Origin: Simmondsia chinensis
Taxonomy: Eukaryota; Streptophyta; Magnoliopsida; Caryophyllales; Simmondsiaceae
DNA: 64,000 bases
Assembly (NCBI GenBank): GCA_018398585.1
Contig: JAGTTD010000001.1
Location: 21,903,750 to 21,967,749, forward strand
Direction of reading: 5' to 3'
Shown here: piece by piece, positions 35,170 to 46,109 of the stretch
How positions within the stretch are numbered: the first letter of the stretch is position 1
Layout: each line of letters begins with the position of its first letter
Position numbers and translations under genes: made by a program
Notes under the pieces: model-generated
The model's input: the letters and a program-made list of their open reading frames with translations, nothing else
Databases searched by the model: none
Told to the model about the DNA's origin: nothing

Positions 35170-36300
35170 CTAAGAGGGGGAGAAGCAGAAACATAAATTG
35201 AAGGAGCACACCTGATTATGTTGAGAATTTCTGGCACCAAATGAAGAAGCACCATTTTGATTAGGAGCAATACCAACATCGCCAGGTGACTCAACTAATC
35301 CTTGTAGCACTTCAAGTCCAAGATTACTTAAGCCTGGGACAATAGCTCCAAGCTTTGATATAAGTTCCTTTAAAACTTCTTTTTGTAACATCAGCTTTGA
35401 GTTCTGCTTTCATAGCATCCATAATGCTAGACGAAACATGTATGTCACCCACTTTTGCCTTTTCTTTCACATCCTTTTGGCAAACACCCCTCCAAAATAG
35501 ACGTAGTCGACCGGGATGTTCATCAGCATAACCTCAGCAAAGGCGTCCCCATTCTTGGTGTTTGCACCATCCTTCACATTAATCTTGTCCTGTTGTGACT
35601 GAACTTAACTCTACATAAGTGTACAAATCAATGAAGTGTCAAACAAAGTAAGACATCAGTCGTTAACTTATTAATAAATCAACTTACAATTTTAGCCACG
35701 GTGCTCCCTACATTGTCTTTGTATTCTTTACCGGGTCTTCTTTTGCGCGTTAGGACGAACATTTCTGCTAGTGAAGGAGGTTGTTTATCTGGATCAACTT
35801 GTTGCTACAAATGGCACTAAAGTAAGATGTGTATATAAAATCTTAGTCTTTTGTAATTCTAAGAGTGCCCAAAGATGGATATAATAGTCAGAGAGCTCTT
35901 TTACCTATCCATAACTTATACATGTGAAGCTTTTTCTCCCAGCCATGTGCCTATATTTCAGCCTAAGCGAATTATGACTGTTGATTGCAGCCACATGCTA
36001 TAAAACACATATGATAAAACATGTCATAAATACAATTACAATAAATATATTGTGAAAATATGTTCTTTTAATCTATTATAAATACATGGGTTGGCTGAGT
36101 ATTCCATCACCTAAAGAGAGCTCTCATTTGATAATCCGTGAAAACTCCTCTAGGGTGGTTAGCCCACACGAAAACAAACATAACAAGTATTACTTCATCC
36201 ATATGGTCAAGAGATGAACTTCTCACGCAGTCGTAAATCATTTGTCTAAATGGTAAATTCAACCACAAATCACTGAGAGTGAAGTTTTTTACCATGTAAC
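35170..36300 (-). pseudogene. CACTA transposase fragment (Transposase_24 / Ptta-En-Spm type)
   Basis: Read on the minus strand, 35930-36000 gives INSHNSLRLKYRHMAGRKSF. This matches the N..NR.K..Y.H.AG.KSF signature of plant En/Spm-type transposase-associated proteins. Further on, 35700-35815 gives PDKQPPSLAEMFVLTRKRRP and 35460-35600 gives NVKDGANTKNGDAFAEVM. 35170-35391 is open for 73 codons (LKELISKLGAIVPG) and may be the C-terminal coiled region. Introns or frameshifts separate the pieces. Assignment rests on the AG.KSF motif and the CACTA ends. Confidence 0.65.
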
Positions 36301-37060
36301 AAAAATTTTCAAATGCCTACCATGACCATTAATAGATTATGAACCTTATTTTGGGTAATAATTAACAAGTATAAATATCCCTATAAATCAGAACAGCAAG
36401 CACAAAAAAAGGCGATTGGAAGAAAAAATTAAAAAAAAAAAGAACCCAAATTTACACTGTTCAACGAAGCCTATATTCATGGAAAACAGCATAACAATAC
36501 AATTATGAGAATAGTACATGCCATAATTTCTAATAGTGCTCAATTATAACTCACAGAAAATAATTTCCAAGGGAAAAGGTTTTACTCTTAAAAGGTGGAA
36601 AATAAATTCCCTTGTAAATTAGGAAAGTCACCATTTCAAAGCCTCAAGGTATTCATTAATTGTAAACAACTAGTAAAATAGATTTTTTTTTTTTAAATGA
36701 CTCCGAACTATAAAAAGCAAAAACGCAACAATATTTATAAGATTCGGGTCAAATAAAGCGGTATTGGACATATAAACAACAGCAAAATAGAAATAATAAC
36801 GGAAACGCAAGCATAAGGACGCTATAAACTCTCCTTTCAATTTTCTTCAACACAATCCTTAAAGCAATATTTATATTTTGCATGACTCAAAACAATGTAT
36901 AACCTTGAAGTGAATCAAGTTGCTTATAGTGGTTGGCCGCTCTGGGGGCATGTGTCTTATAATAAATGATTTGTAATAATGACGAAAAAATTCATTCAAA
37001 ATACCTACGTAGATTATATGGCAAAAATGACAAAACAAGAGCAACACACAAAAACAATTG
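36300..37060. other. CACTA interior without recognisable genes
   Basis: AT-rich; poly(A)/poly(T) runs at 36416-36442 and 36685-36695. No motif recognised. Confidence 0.5.
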
Positions 37061-37065
37061 CTATG

Positions 37066-38155
37066 AAAATATGCACAAAATCAAGTTAGGGCAAACTCAA
37101 ATGAACTTGAACCGCAACACAAGAAAATGGAGAAGCTATTTGTGTCCACTTTAAGTTATTTATCATGAAAATATGCACGAAATCAAATTAGGGCAAACTC
37201 AAATGAACTTAAGCCACAACCCACAAAAATGAAGAAGCTATTATGTCCATTTTAAGTTATTTACCATGAAAATATACACGAAATCAAAATAGGGCTAACT
37301 CAAATGAACTTGAACCGTAACACATGAAAATGGAGAAGCTATTTATGTCCACTTTAAGTTATTTATCATGAAAATATGCACGAAATCAAATCAAGGCAGA
37401 CTCAAATGAGCTTAAGCTGCAACCGACAAAAATGGAGAAGCTATTTATGTCCATTTTAAGTTATTTACCATGAAAATATGCATGAAATCAAATTAGGGCA
37501 AACTCAAATGAACTTGAACTGCAACACACGAAAAATGGAGAAGCTATTTATGTCCACTTTAAGTTATTTACCATAAAAATATGCACGAAATCAAAATAGG
37601 GCAAACTGAAATAAACTTAAGCTATAATCCACAAAAATGGAGAAGCTATTTATGTCCATCTTAAGTTATTTACCATGAAAATATACACGAAATCAAATTA
37701 AGGAAACTTAAATGAACTTAAACTGCAACACATGAAAATTACAAAGCAATTGGGCTATTTACCATGAAAATACACACGAAATCAAATTAGGGCAAACTCA
37801 AATGAACTTAAGCCACACCACACAAAAATGGAGAAGCTATTTATGTCCATTTTAAGTTATTTGCCATGAAAATATGCACGAAATCAAATTGCGGCAAACT
37901 CAAATGAACTTAAACCGCAACACAAGAAAGTTATAAAGTTATTCATGTCCATTTTAGGTTATTTACCACGAAAATACATACAAAATCAAATTAGGGAAAA
38001 CTAAAATGAACTTAAGCCGCAATATACGAAAATGGAGAAGCTATTCATGTCAATTTTAAGTTATTTGCCATGAAAATACGCATGAAACAGGATCTAACTC
38101 AAACGAACTTGAACCGAAACACTTGAAAATGAGAAGATATTATGTCATTTACCTT
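37066..38155. repeat. Tandem array of 11 units, about 102 bp, alternating types A and B
   Basis: Each unit starts GAAAATATGCACGAAATCAA and ends TTTAAGTTATTTACCAT. Starts lie near 37066, 37166, 37267, 37369, 37471, 37574, 37676, 37766, 37868, 37970 and 38072. Odd units read AACTTGAACCGCAACAC and even units CTTAAGCCACAACCCAC, giving an A-B alternation over the array. Unit 7 and the last unit are shortened. The array lies inside the CACTA element. Confidence 0.9.
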
Positions 38156-39099
38156 AAAAATGAAGAATGAAGAAGTGAGTCTAACGAAAATGGGCCACAG
38201 CAACGAGGAGGAGTAGAGCATGAAATTCGAGCATGGCAACGAGGAGGAGCAGAGTGTGCGAACAGGGTTGTGAATTGCGAAAATGAAATGCAGAGAGGGA
38301 GAGTTTTAAATTTTCTTTTAACATTTCATTTGAATATTTTACTTAATTCTTCTTTCAACATTTTCTTTTGAATATTTTTTTGTTATTGAAAATTTTGGCC
38401 GGAAAATTTTGTAAATTTGGTGGTATACTACCAAATTTCATTTACCTCCTCTACTACTCATTTGCAATGTAGTTGAGACGGGTAGAATTTCATTACTAAC
38501 AACGGACAATAAATATTGTCATAATAATGCACGATTTCATAATTAATTCCTAATAACTTATATTTTTCGTCATAATTGCCCTACCATTTATGACGATTTT
38601 TACTATCTGTATTAACCAATTGTCCTAAATAAGTATCAAATCGAGTGAACCATTAGGTACCGAACGAGTCAACCACTCGACTCATACTCATTTATTAGTT
38701 ACATATGTATTATTTTGTACCCAATCGAATTTCAATTAAAGTACAAATTGAGGAGATAGTAGTTCAAATAGAATAGAGTACCAAAAACATTTTACAATAG
38801 CAAATTTAAAAATTTTTAAAAAAAAGCATCTAACTAAGAAAATTTTGACATTGGCACCATGACATTATATAACAATTGTAAATCGTTGCAATAAGTGTCA
38901 TTTAAAAAACCGTTGCAGAAAACTGTTGTCGTATGTAATTGTGTTCAACGGTTACTTTTTGTTACAAAAACTGTTACCGTAGACGTCTTTATTCAACGGA
39001 TTTAGAACCACTGCAAAACAGTTGCATAAATTTAGCTTATGCAACAGTTTTAGAACCGTTGCAAAACAACCGTTGCCATAGGCCTGTTTTGTAGTAGTG

Positions 39100-40960
39100 A
39101 GGCCTTTCATAAACGGATCCGCTAGATTCTGACTTGTTCTCACAAAGTCCACAGTGATGTCACCTTCTCGAATAAGTTTTCTCACTATACTATGTCTTAC
39201 ACCAATGTGTCTGAACTTTCTATTATACACCTCACTGTATGCTTTTGAAAGCATAGCCTAACTATCACAGTGGATATATATAGGTGAGATTGGCTTAGGC
39301 CACAAAGGAATCTCATACAAGAGATCCTTTAATCACTCGGTTTCCTTAGCCGCAGACACAAGAGCTATAAACTCCGCCGCCATAGTGGAATCGGATATAA
39401 ACATCTGTTTCTTGGAACCCCAAGAAACCGCACCCCCACTAAGCAAGAAAACCCATCCGCTTGTGGATGCATGATCTTCCACATCGGAGATCCAGCTAGT
39501 ATAAGAGTATCCTTCCAAAATGGGAGGATACCCTACATAAGAAATACCATAGTCCATGGTTTTCTTAAGATACTTCAGTACTCTATATGTTGCATGCCAA
39601 TGTAATTTACACGGATTGCTAGTATACCTACTTAGCTTTCCAACAGCAAAGACTATATCGGGCCTTGTGCTAATCATGGTGTACATAAGACATTCAATAA
39701 CTTCAGCATACTCCGATTGTGACAGTGGAGCTCCCTCATTCAGTACAAGCTTCACATTAGGTTCCATTGGAATGGACATTGGTGCATAAGCACCAAAGTT
39801 GAATCTATTGAGCACACTTTCAATATAGTGAGACTGCGTCAAGGATAATGTAGCACCACTCCTTAAAATCCTTATACCAAGGATAACCTCAGCCTCACCC
39901 ATGTCTTTCATACCAAAGTTCATCAACAGAAATTGTTTAGTTTTCTCTACTTGCTCCAAATCTGTACTGAAAATCAACATGTCATCGACATATAAACAAA
40001 TAATGACTCCTTTGCCATTTTCTAACTTGCTATAGACACACTTGTCCAATTCAATTATTATGAATCCGTTGCTTAAAACAACTTGGTTGAACTTTTGATG
40101 CAATTACTTCTGGGTTTGTTTGAGCCCATACAGAGAACGTATGAGTTTATATACTTTCCTCTCTTGGCCTGAAACAACAAACCCTTCCAGTTGTTCCATG
40201 TATACCTCCTCTTCTAGCTTGCTATTTAGGAATGTTGTTTTTCCATCCATTTGATGAATCGCTAGCTTTTAAATTGAGGCAAGAGATATTAGAACTCTTA
40301 TTGTCGATATCCTTGCCACTGGGGTATACGTGTCAAAGTAGTCTATCCCATGTTTTTGGGTAAACTCTTTACCCGCCAATCGGGCTTTGAACTTGTATGT
40401 AGTTCTATCGACTTTCATCTTCTTCTTGAAGATCCATTTACACTCGATGGGCTTGTTCCCTCGTGGAAGATCCACTAAAATCCAGGTATTGTTACTGATG
40501 ATGGAATCCATCTCATCATTCATCGCCTCTCTCCAAAAGAAGGCATCATGAGACGTCGTAGCCTCAAGAAATGTCATAGGATCCGACTTCATGACACAAC
40601 AATATGGAATTGCAAGATCCATATTATTCCTAGTACCTTTTACCAAAAATGTGTAGAAACCCGGTCTGAAATATTTCTCTTTCCTTGCTCTTTTACTCCT
40701 TCGAAATTCTAGAGCATTATCAAGGATTTCTTTGCTCTCATGATGGTCTCCATCATATGACATAGGAATGTCATTTTCAACTGGTACATAATCCCTCGGT
40801 TTAGGAATAGAGGTAAACTGATTCTCATCAAAAATGGTATCTCTCGATTCTATTACAGTGTTCATATCGATATAGTCGTTTGATTTAATTACATAAAACC
40901 GATATGCCTTACTATGAGGTGCATATCCAACAAAACTACAATCAATGCCTCTTTCACCTA
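39100..40960 (-). pseudogene. Copia pol: reverse transcriptase and RNase H
   Basis: RT begins near 40590 (FLEATTSHDAFFWREAMNDE), with WIFKKKMKVD and ARLAGKEFTQKHGIDYFDTY at about 40450-40340. The catalytic motif reads LYVDDMLIF near 39985. RNase H: SYTSWISDVEDHASTSGWVF near 39480 and GSKKQMFISDSTMAAEFIAL near 39400, continuing to KFRHIGVRHSIVRKLI and NLADPFMKGL near 39215-39115. The stretch between 40269 and 40103 is out of frame, and stops interrupt near 39330 and 39255. The end of the domain was moved to 33100-33246 by the CACTA insertion. Confidence 0.9.
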
Positions 40961-42160
40961 ATTTTTTCCTTTTCGATTCAGAGACTTTAATAACTGCCCT
41001 ACACCCCAAACCTTAAGATAGTTTAAATATGAGGCTCGTTTGTTCCAATGTTCATGCGGGGTGATCTTATTTTTCTTGTTAGGAACACAATTCAAAATAT
41101 AACTGGCCGTAAGCATGGCCTCACCCCAAAAATCCTTCACTGAGTCCGGAATAAGATAACATGGCATTCACCATCTCGGTTAGAGTTCGATTTTTCCGCT
41201 TAGCCATGCCATTTTGTTATGGTGTATAAGGTGCCGTTACCTCATGTACAATACCCGTGGTTTCAAAATATTTGGGATCATAATATTCCCCACCACGATC
41301 CGATCTAAGTCTTTTTTTTTTTTTTTTGGGTAAGTGAGTCCTTTGAGGAAGGTCTCACAATGTAGTTCGGTTTCAGCTTTATATGCTTAATTTTATCTAG
41401 TGATTCGTCTTTAGGATTTATTAGATACACATAACAAAATCTAGAACAATCATCTATAAAAGTTATGAAGTATCTCTTTCCACTTAAAGTCGGAGTACTA
41501 TGAACCAAGTCAAGTAAACTTGTTTCCCTTTGAATCGAAGGAAATGATAGTCTTGTTATTTTAGTTAGCATACATGTCATACATTTATCATCAACTTTAT
41601 TATTATGAGGTATCAACAATGAGTTAGCCATTTCATGCATTCCACGAAAGTTTACATGACCTAATCTTTTATGCCATAAAAATGAAGAATCAAGCATATA
41701 AACCAAACTAACAATTTTATTATTAACATTAAGCTTGAAAATGCCCTCATACATGTATCCTTTTCTGACAAACACCCCCCTTTGGACAACAAAAACTTGT
41801 CTGCCTCAAAGATCAATTTAAAACTGAACCTATTTAATTGGCTACTAGATACGAGGTTCTTCTTTAAATCGGGGGCAAAACGCACATCGATCAAGGTAAG
41901 GGTTTTCCCGAAAGTGAAAAGTAAATCAACTTTTTCCTTACCCTTGAACGATATGGTCGCTCCATTACCCATAAACAACATAGATCCGTCGTCTATGGGT
42001 TCAAACATTTTGAAGAACCTCCTATCTTTACATACACATTTCGTAGCCCTGAGTCAATCCACCAAGAGTCATCATCTTGGACTAGGTTGATCTCCGATAT
42101 CGCCATGAAATTGTTATTTGAATTTTTGGCGCGATGAGCCAAGCGTTTGCCTTTTTTGTT
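40958..42160 (-). pseudogene. Copia pol: protease and integrase
   Basis: Protease active site WWIDSG near 42045; the rest reads LFMGNGATISFKGK and FAPDLKKNLVSSSQL. Integrase: the HHCC finger LWHKRLGHVNFRGMHEMA...KCMTCMLTK at 41670-41560, and the core YFITFIDDCSRFCYVYLI near 41470-41420. After a break at 41325 (T-rich) comes a further piece (VKDFWGEAMLTASYILNCVP) at 41140-41085. A frame change lies between protease and integrase, near 41760. All domains expected of a copia pol are represented, but none in a single open frame. Confidence 0.88.
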
Positions 42161-42952
42161 CTTTAGGCGAAAATAGTCCCTTCTCAAGTGACCGGACTTC
42201 TAACACTCCCAACAGACCAGCTTTGGCCTCTTGTCATCTCGTTTCTTTTGGTAGTGTCCGGTTCATTTCTGTCCTTTGCTTGATTGTCGTTCTTTTGTGA
42301 CATTGATCTTTCCAATGTCACCGGGGCGATCTTTGTTCTCATCTTGTAACCTGTATCCTTCCTTAATACGTAAATGGTTAGCCAATTCTTCGATAGACAT
42401 GTCTTCCTTCTTGTATTTGAGGCTTTTCTTAATGTCTCTCCACGACGGCAGAAGTTTGTCTATCAAAGAGGATACAACAATAGTATTGTCCATATTTATT
42501 TTATGTTGTTTAAAGTTGTTCAATATTCTCTCTATTTCATGGAATTATTCCATTACCGGACGATTATCTACCATCTTGTAATTATTAAATTGACTAACTA
42601 AAAATTTCTTACTTGTCGCGTCTTCTGCCATGTAACGCGCCCTAAGAGTGTCTCACAACTTCTTAGTGGTAGGCACTTTGGAGTAGATGTTAAAGAGGGC
42701 ATCCATCATGCCATTGAGAATGTGCCCCCTACAGATGTAATTGTCATTCTCCCACTTCAACAGGGCACGATGCACGGCCAGCGTCTCCTCCTCCTCATAT
42801 GTGAGTTCGGGGAGTGCTGTATTTAGGATATGCACCACGTTCAATGTCGTAATCAGAAAGTGCATCTTCCTCTGCCATTGGCAGAAGTTGCTGCCATCAA
42901 ATTGGTCCAACTTCACAAAGTTAGCTGTCATCTCGGGCAATGATGAAGCCAT
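42161..42952 (-). pseudogene. Copia gag
   Basis: The start MASSLPEMTANFVKLDQFDG (ATG at 42952) leads into the copia gag domain, FCQWQRKMHFLIT. After a break near 42650 it resumes with NNFKQHKINMDNTIVVSSLIDKLLPSW. A nucleocapsid finger, CWEC..SGHLRRDYF, sits near 42215; a stop lies inside it and its last Cys is Tyr. The polypeptide is broken by at least two stops. Confidence 0.85.
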
Positions 42953-42979
42953 CACAAAATGAAAAATAAGTCTTAAGAT

Positions 42980-43627
42980 TGTTAGTACAAATTCCTTATT
43001 AACCGGGTAGCCAGAAGATCTCAGGTGCCGAGGCTGCATGATCACTTTCCTTAAAACTTATTTCGGGGTCACGAAATAGTCTCGGGAATACAACGACAAC
43101 CAAAAAATATGAAGTGAGGATGTGTTTGAGAAGGAATAGAGAGAGATGCAGAGAATTAAGTTTGAACGAAAACTTTCACAACACTTTGAATGAATCTTTC
43201 AATGTTTTTCTTATGATCTATTAATCATCTTTTCAATCACCAAAGAAGGGATGTATGTATAGACATAAAACACTTGAAACACGTCTCATACTTATCCAAG
43301 ACCAACTATAAATACTAGAAAAACCGCGCCAAATAATGGCCAAAATTACCCTATGCGTCGAAGTTGTGTGTCGGCACACAGCTCACTGTAAAGCTGTGTG
43401 TTGAAGTGAGTGTCGACACTTGCATCGACACACGGGGTACTGTAAGATTGTGTGTTGAAGTTGTTTGTCGACACACTCTTCAACACACATGTTTTTGCAG
43501 ACTCGTGTGTCGATATACGGTACCTGTGTGCCGACCCACACCCTATACAAGCCAAAAATACATAAAGTAAGTATGAAACAAATCTCAAACACTTTATTAA
43601 TTACTCTATTTTTAAAATACATCAACA
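42980..43627 (-). repeat. 5' LTR of the reverse-strand copia
   Basis: It runs TGTTAGTACAAAT...ACATCAACA on the plus strand and pairs with 31917-32605. More CpG sites survive here than in the other LTR (TGTCGACA against TGTCAACA). Confidence 0.9.
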
Positions 43628-43940
43628 AGTGAAATACCTCTTCTCTGTAGACGGTCCTCTATATTTAGGCTATTAAAAGCAGCCTTCCATAATATAAAAC
43701 AATGTCTTTGGTTTTTAAATCCACCGCAAATTATTTACTTCCCGTGGAAACTCAACTTCCTCATCCTTATCATCTCGTAAGCGCGGCTCGTAGGTAATTG
43801 TCCATCTAGAGCACATTCCCCGCAAAACCCGACATCCCTTTGTAGGCAACAAGGACATATCTAGCATTTATAATCATCTTCCAGGTGGATGAGTCGTTCA
43901 CTCTATAAGTGGCCTGCCATATATCCCAAGAAACAATCTA
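43628..43940 (-). pseudogene. LINE reverse-transcriptase tail, right piece
   Basis: On the minus strand this reads KNQRHCFILWKAAFNSLNIEDRLQRRG, the segment that directly precedes the zf-RVT module in plant L1-type LINEs. Removing the copia and one TSD copy restores contact with the CVLCC motif at 31826-31916. Upstream (43750-43940) the reading WQATYRVNDSSTWKMIINARY still looks LINE-like. Stops are present. Confidence 0.75.
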
Positions 43941-44560
43941 TTTATTTTTTTAAAACGATGTTTTGCTTATATTTTTTGGTGGCCTAAATTTAATTGATAC
44001 TTGAAGATTTTAAAATATCTTGTTTCTCATATTTATAGCGCCCTTGTTATAACATAATTGCAGAAGGTGAATTTATGTAATTGGAAAGATATGATGTAAC
44101 TGTAGGAGCCGCAAGGCACTGGGACTGTTGTTGTTGTTGGAAAGATGTGATGTAAATTGATATAGTGATGCTTTTTTAATTTAAAATGTTGAAAATGAGG
44201 TATTTGAATAAATTTTCTTAAATGTTTTAGTATTGTTTAGACCAAGGAAAGAAGGGTTAGATAGAAAATACTTCTATTTAATAGAATAAAATAATAATAC
44301 ATAAATAAATAGATCTTTAGTTAATTTAAAAAATAAAAGTTTTATGGAACCAAAAATGCAAGCAAAATTTGTGTAAAGAAAAAAAAATGAAAATTACATA
44401 AAAGATTTAATTAAATAAATTTTTTAATTTAAATAAAATAATTTAAATAATAATATAAAATAATAAAAAAAATCTGTCATTATTTATTAATAATTTCAAC
44501 ATCTTCTCACTATTCCTTTTATCCCAATATAATTCACAATATTATAACAATAATAATAAC
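43941..44560. other. AT-rich intergenic sequence
   Basis: No gene is seen. It contains the 37-bp RTE/SINE-tail insertion at 44100-44136 and long A/T-rich stretches (44330-44560). Confidence 0.6.
44100..44136 (+). mobile_element. 37-bp RTE/SINE 3'-end insertion
   Basis: The insert (GGAGCCGCAAGGCACTGGGA...ending TTGTTGTTG) matches the last bases of the RTE LINE at 61337-63068. It is flanked by a 19-bp TSD, TTGGAAAGATATGATGTAA (44081-44099) and TTGGAAAGATGTGATGTAA (44137-44155), with one mismatch. It is an extremely 5'-truncated insertion. Confidence 0.8.
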
Positions 44561-45083
44561 AAACAGTTAAATAAGGGATCAATTGACACCATTATAATGT
44601 ATTGTTTGACAATTATTAATTAATATATAAAAATTTTAAACTCAAAAATTATTTTTAAAGTTTATATATTAAAAAACCAATAAACTAAACCGTCATATCC
44701 AAAAAAAAAAAAATTTCCTCGTCACATCAGACATATCTCACCGTCTCTAATAACATTTCCTGATTATCCATTTCTTTTCTCTGTTTTTTCTCTTTGAAAG
44801 ACAATTATCACCTGCACGAAAATCAAGAAGACATCCAGCAAAAACCTGAAATTAAACAAAATGTTAACAAAAAAAAAAAAAAAAGGAAATCTAGGGTTAA
44901 AAAAAAAAAAAAAATTTTTGAAAAGGTATCTCTCTCGCTCTCCGGATTTCATTTTCGTTTTTCCCTTTTCTTGTTTTCTGGGGAGAACTGTTTAATCGAA
45001 TTTTCATATTGTAGGTCATCTTGGATCAAGGAAATTGCCTGGAAAAATTGAATTTACTTTTCGATTTCTTTGGGTCTTCTCAG
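44560..45083 (+). promoter_or_regulatory. Probable promoter and 5'-UTR exon of the MYOB-like gene
   Basis: A TATA-like stretch (TATATAAA, about 44624-44631) is followed by pyrimidine-rich sequence (44760-44800, and TCTCTCTCGCTCTCC at 44928-44942). A good splice donor, CTCAG/GTAATC, falls at 45083/45084. This looks like a plant leader exon. Its link to the coding exons rests on the tissue of evidence at the copia insertion (see that entry), not on transcript data. Confidence 0.45.
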
Positions 45084-45467
45084 GTAATCTATTTTTTCTT
45101 TCTAATTTTGGATTCTTGTTTCTTTTTTATGTTTGGATCTTTGCTGGAATTATGATGCAAAATGAGAATTTGCCTGTGGGAAATTGCGGAGATGGAACAG
45201 TTCATGTTTTGTTCTTGATTATTAACGCTTTCTTTGGATAATTAGGACTAGAAGTTGTTTACTCCAATTGTCTAAGGTGATGATTGAATTGGGTATTTTT
45301 TATTATATTGAAGGAGCTTGATTTGCAAGTTGAAAATATGCGAGAATGGCTCGTTAGCAAAGTTAAGGGAAGGGAAAGGCGTATGAGATTCTACAAAGCA
45401 GAGGGAGAGAGGGATTTGTGATCTAGTTATTGTGAATCCACTTGCATAACTTAGCTTGAATCTATGC
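45084..45467 (+). other. Probable 5'-UTR intron, left part
   Basis: It begins GTAATC at the donor and runs to the copia insertion. The intron would resume after the element at 55662 and end with CATGCAG at 55662-55668. No gene is seen inside. Confidence 0.4.
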
Positions 45468-45857
45468 CGTTGGATATAATAGCCACGATCTTATAATATC
45501 TCATGAGTGAGATATTATAGGATATCCCACCTAAGTGGTGGGATACTTTCCCTGATAAAAAGGAAGAGAAGTTGAGAGGGTTTGCCTATATCTACAGGCC
45601 CCTCTCATCTAGTTTAGATGTTACAGGTAAGAAAAAGATATTAGTTATCTTTCTCAAATTAAACTTCTATCTGAAGTTACCATTTTGACTCGTTGTTTTT
45701 GTGAGGTAAAAACCTAGAGGACTCTAGTAGCCCTTTAAGTCGATACTTCAAGTTTTTAAGGCGATCTAGCAAGGCAGTAAGGCAAGTCTCGATCATGTTT
45801 CGCAATTGAGGTATTCTGTAAACTTAGTGTTTGTGCATTTACCTATATTTTTCTTCA
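45468..45857 (+). repeat. 5' LTR of the forward copia
   Basis: It reads CGTTGGATATAATAGCC where the 3' LTR has TGTTGATATAACAGCC, and ends TTCTTCA. It contains the palindrome-like CCCACCTAAGTGGTGGG (45526), followed by CCTGATAAAAAGG, near the expected promoter. Confidence 0.9.
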
Positions 45858-45858
45858 G

Positions 45859-45870
45859 TGGTATCAGAGC
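45859..45870 (+). promoter_or_regulatory. Primer binding site, tRNA-iMet type
   Basis: TGGTATCAGAGC, one base after the 5' LTR. Confidence 0.9.
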
Positions 45871-46109
45871 TATTATACTTATCTTCGCTAATTTACTACT
45901 AATTTTGTGTTAATTAGTAGAATAAAGTTGTTAGATTCACATGAATTTGTTACAGTATAATTCCTGAATTTGCAATTCAATAAGTCTATTACGATTTCGA
46001 CTGAATGTGTTTCTTTAACCCAAAATGCCCTTGTTTGAGTATCTTGATTATGAAAAGCCACCTGACACTCAACCGCATTCACCACCACGTGCTGGTGGAC
46101 GCTGATGTT

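Larger units (their letters stand above)
33247..39099 (-). mobile_element. CACTA (En/Spm) DNA transposon, decayed, 5.85 kb
   Basis: The ends are CACTACATAATAGGGC (33247) and, inverted, CACTACTACAAAACAGGCC (39099), the CACTA superfamily signature. Both subterminal regions (33260-33850 and 38870-39095) are packed with copies of a GCAACGGTTTT/AAAACCGTTGC motif in both orientations, as is typical for transposase-binding repeats of plant CACTA elements. The interior holds a fragment of a Transposase_24-type (Ptta/En/Spm) gene and two tandem arrays, and no complete transposase. The three bases on each side (CAC and AGG) do not form a TSD. Inserted in the copia RNase H gene. Confidence 0.88.
31917..43627 (-). 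mobile_element. Ty1/copia retrotransposon, reverse strand, split by a CACTA element
   Basis: The 3' LTR is at 31917-32605 and the 5' LTR at 42980-43627, with a perfect TSD AGTGA at 31912-31916 and 43628-43632. On the minus strand the order is gag, protease, integrase, RT, RNase H, which defines Ty1/copia. A polypurine tract (complement of TTCCCCCACC, 32606) precedes the 3' LTR. No tRNA-iMet primer site is visible next to the 5' LTR, so the primer is unknown. The RNase H end is interrupted at 33246/39100 by the CACTA element. Without it the copia is about 5.9 kb. Stops and shifts occur in most domains. Confidence 0.92.

Noticed and set aside
37066..38155. CRISPR-like array
   Set aside because: The spacers are part of a continuous 102-bp unit, this is nuclear plant DNA, and the array lies in a CACTA element.
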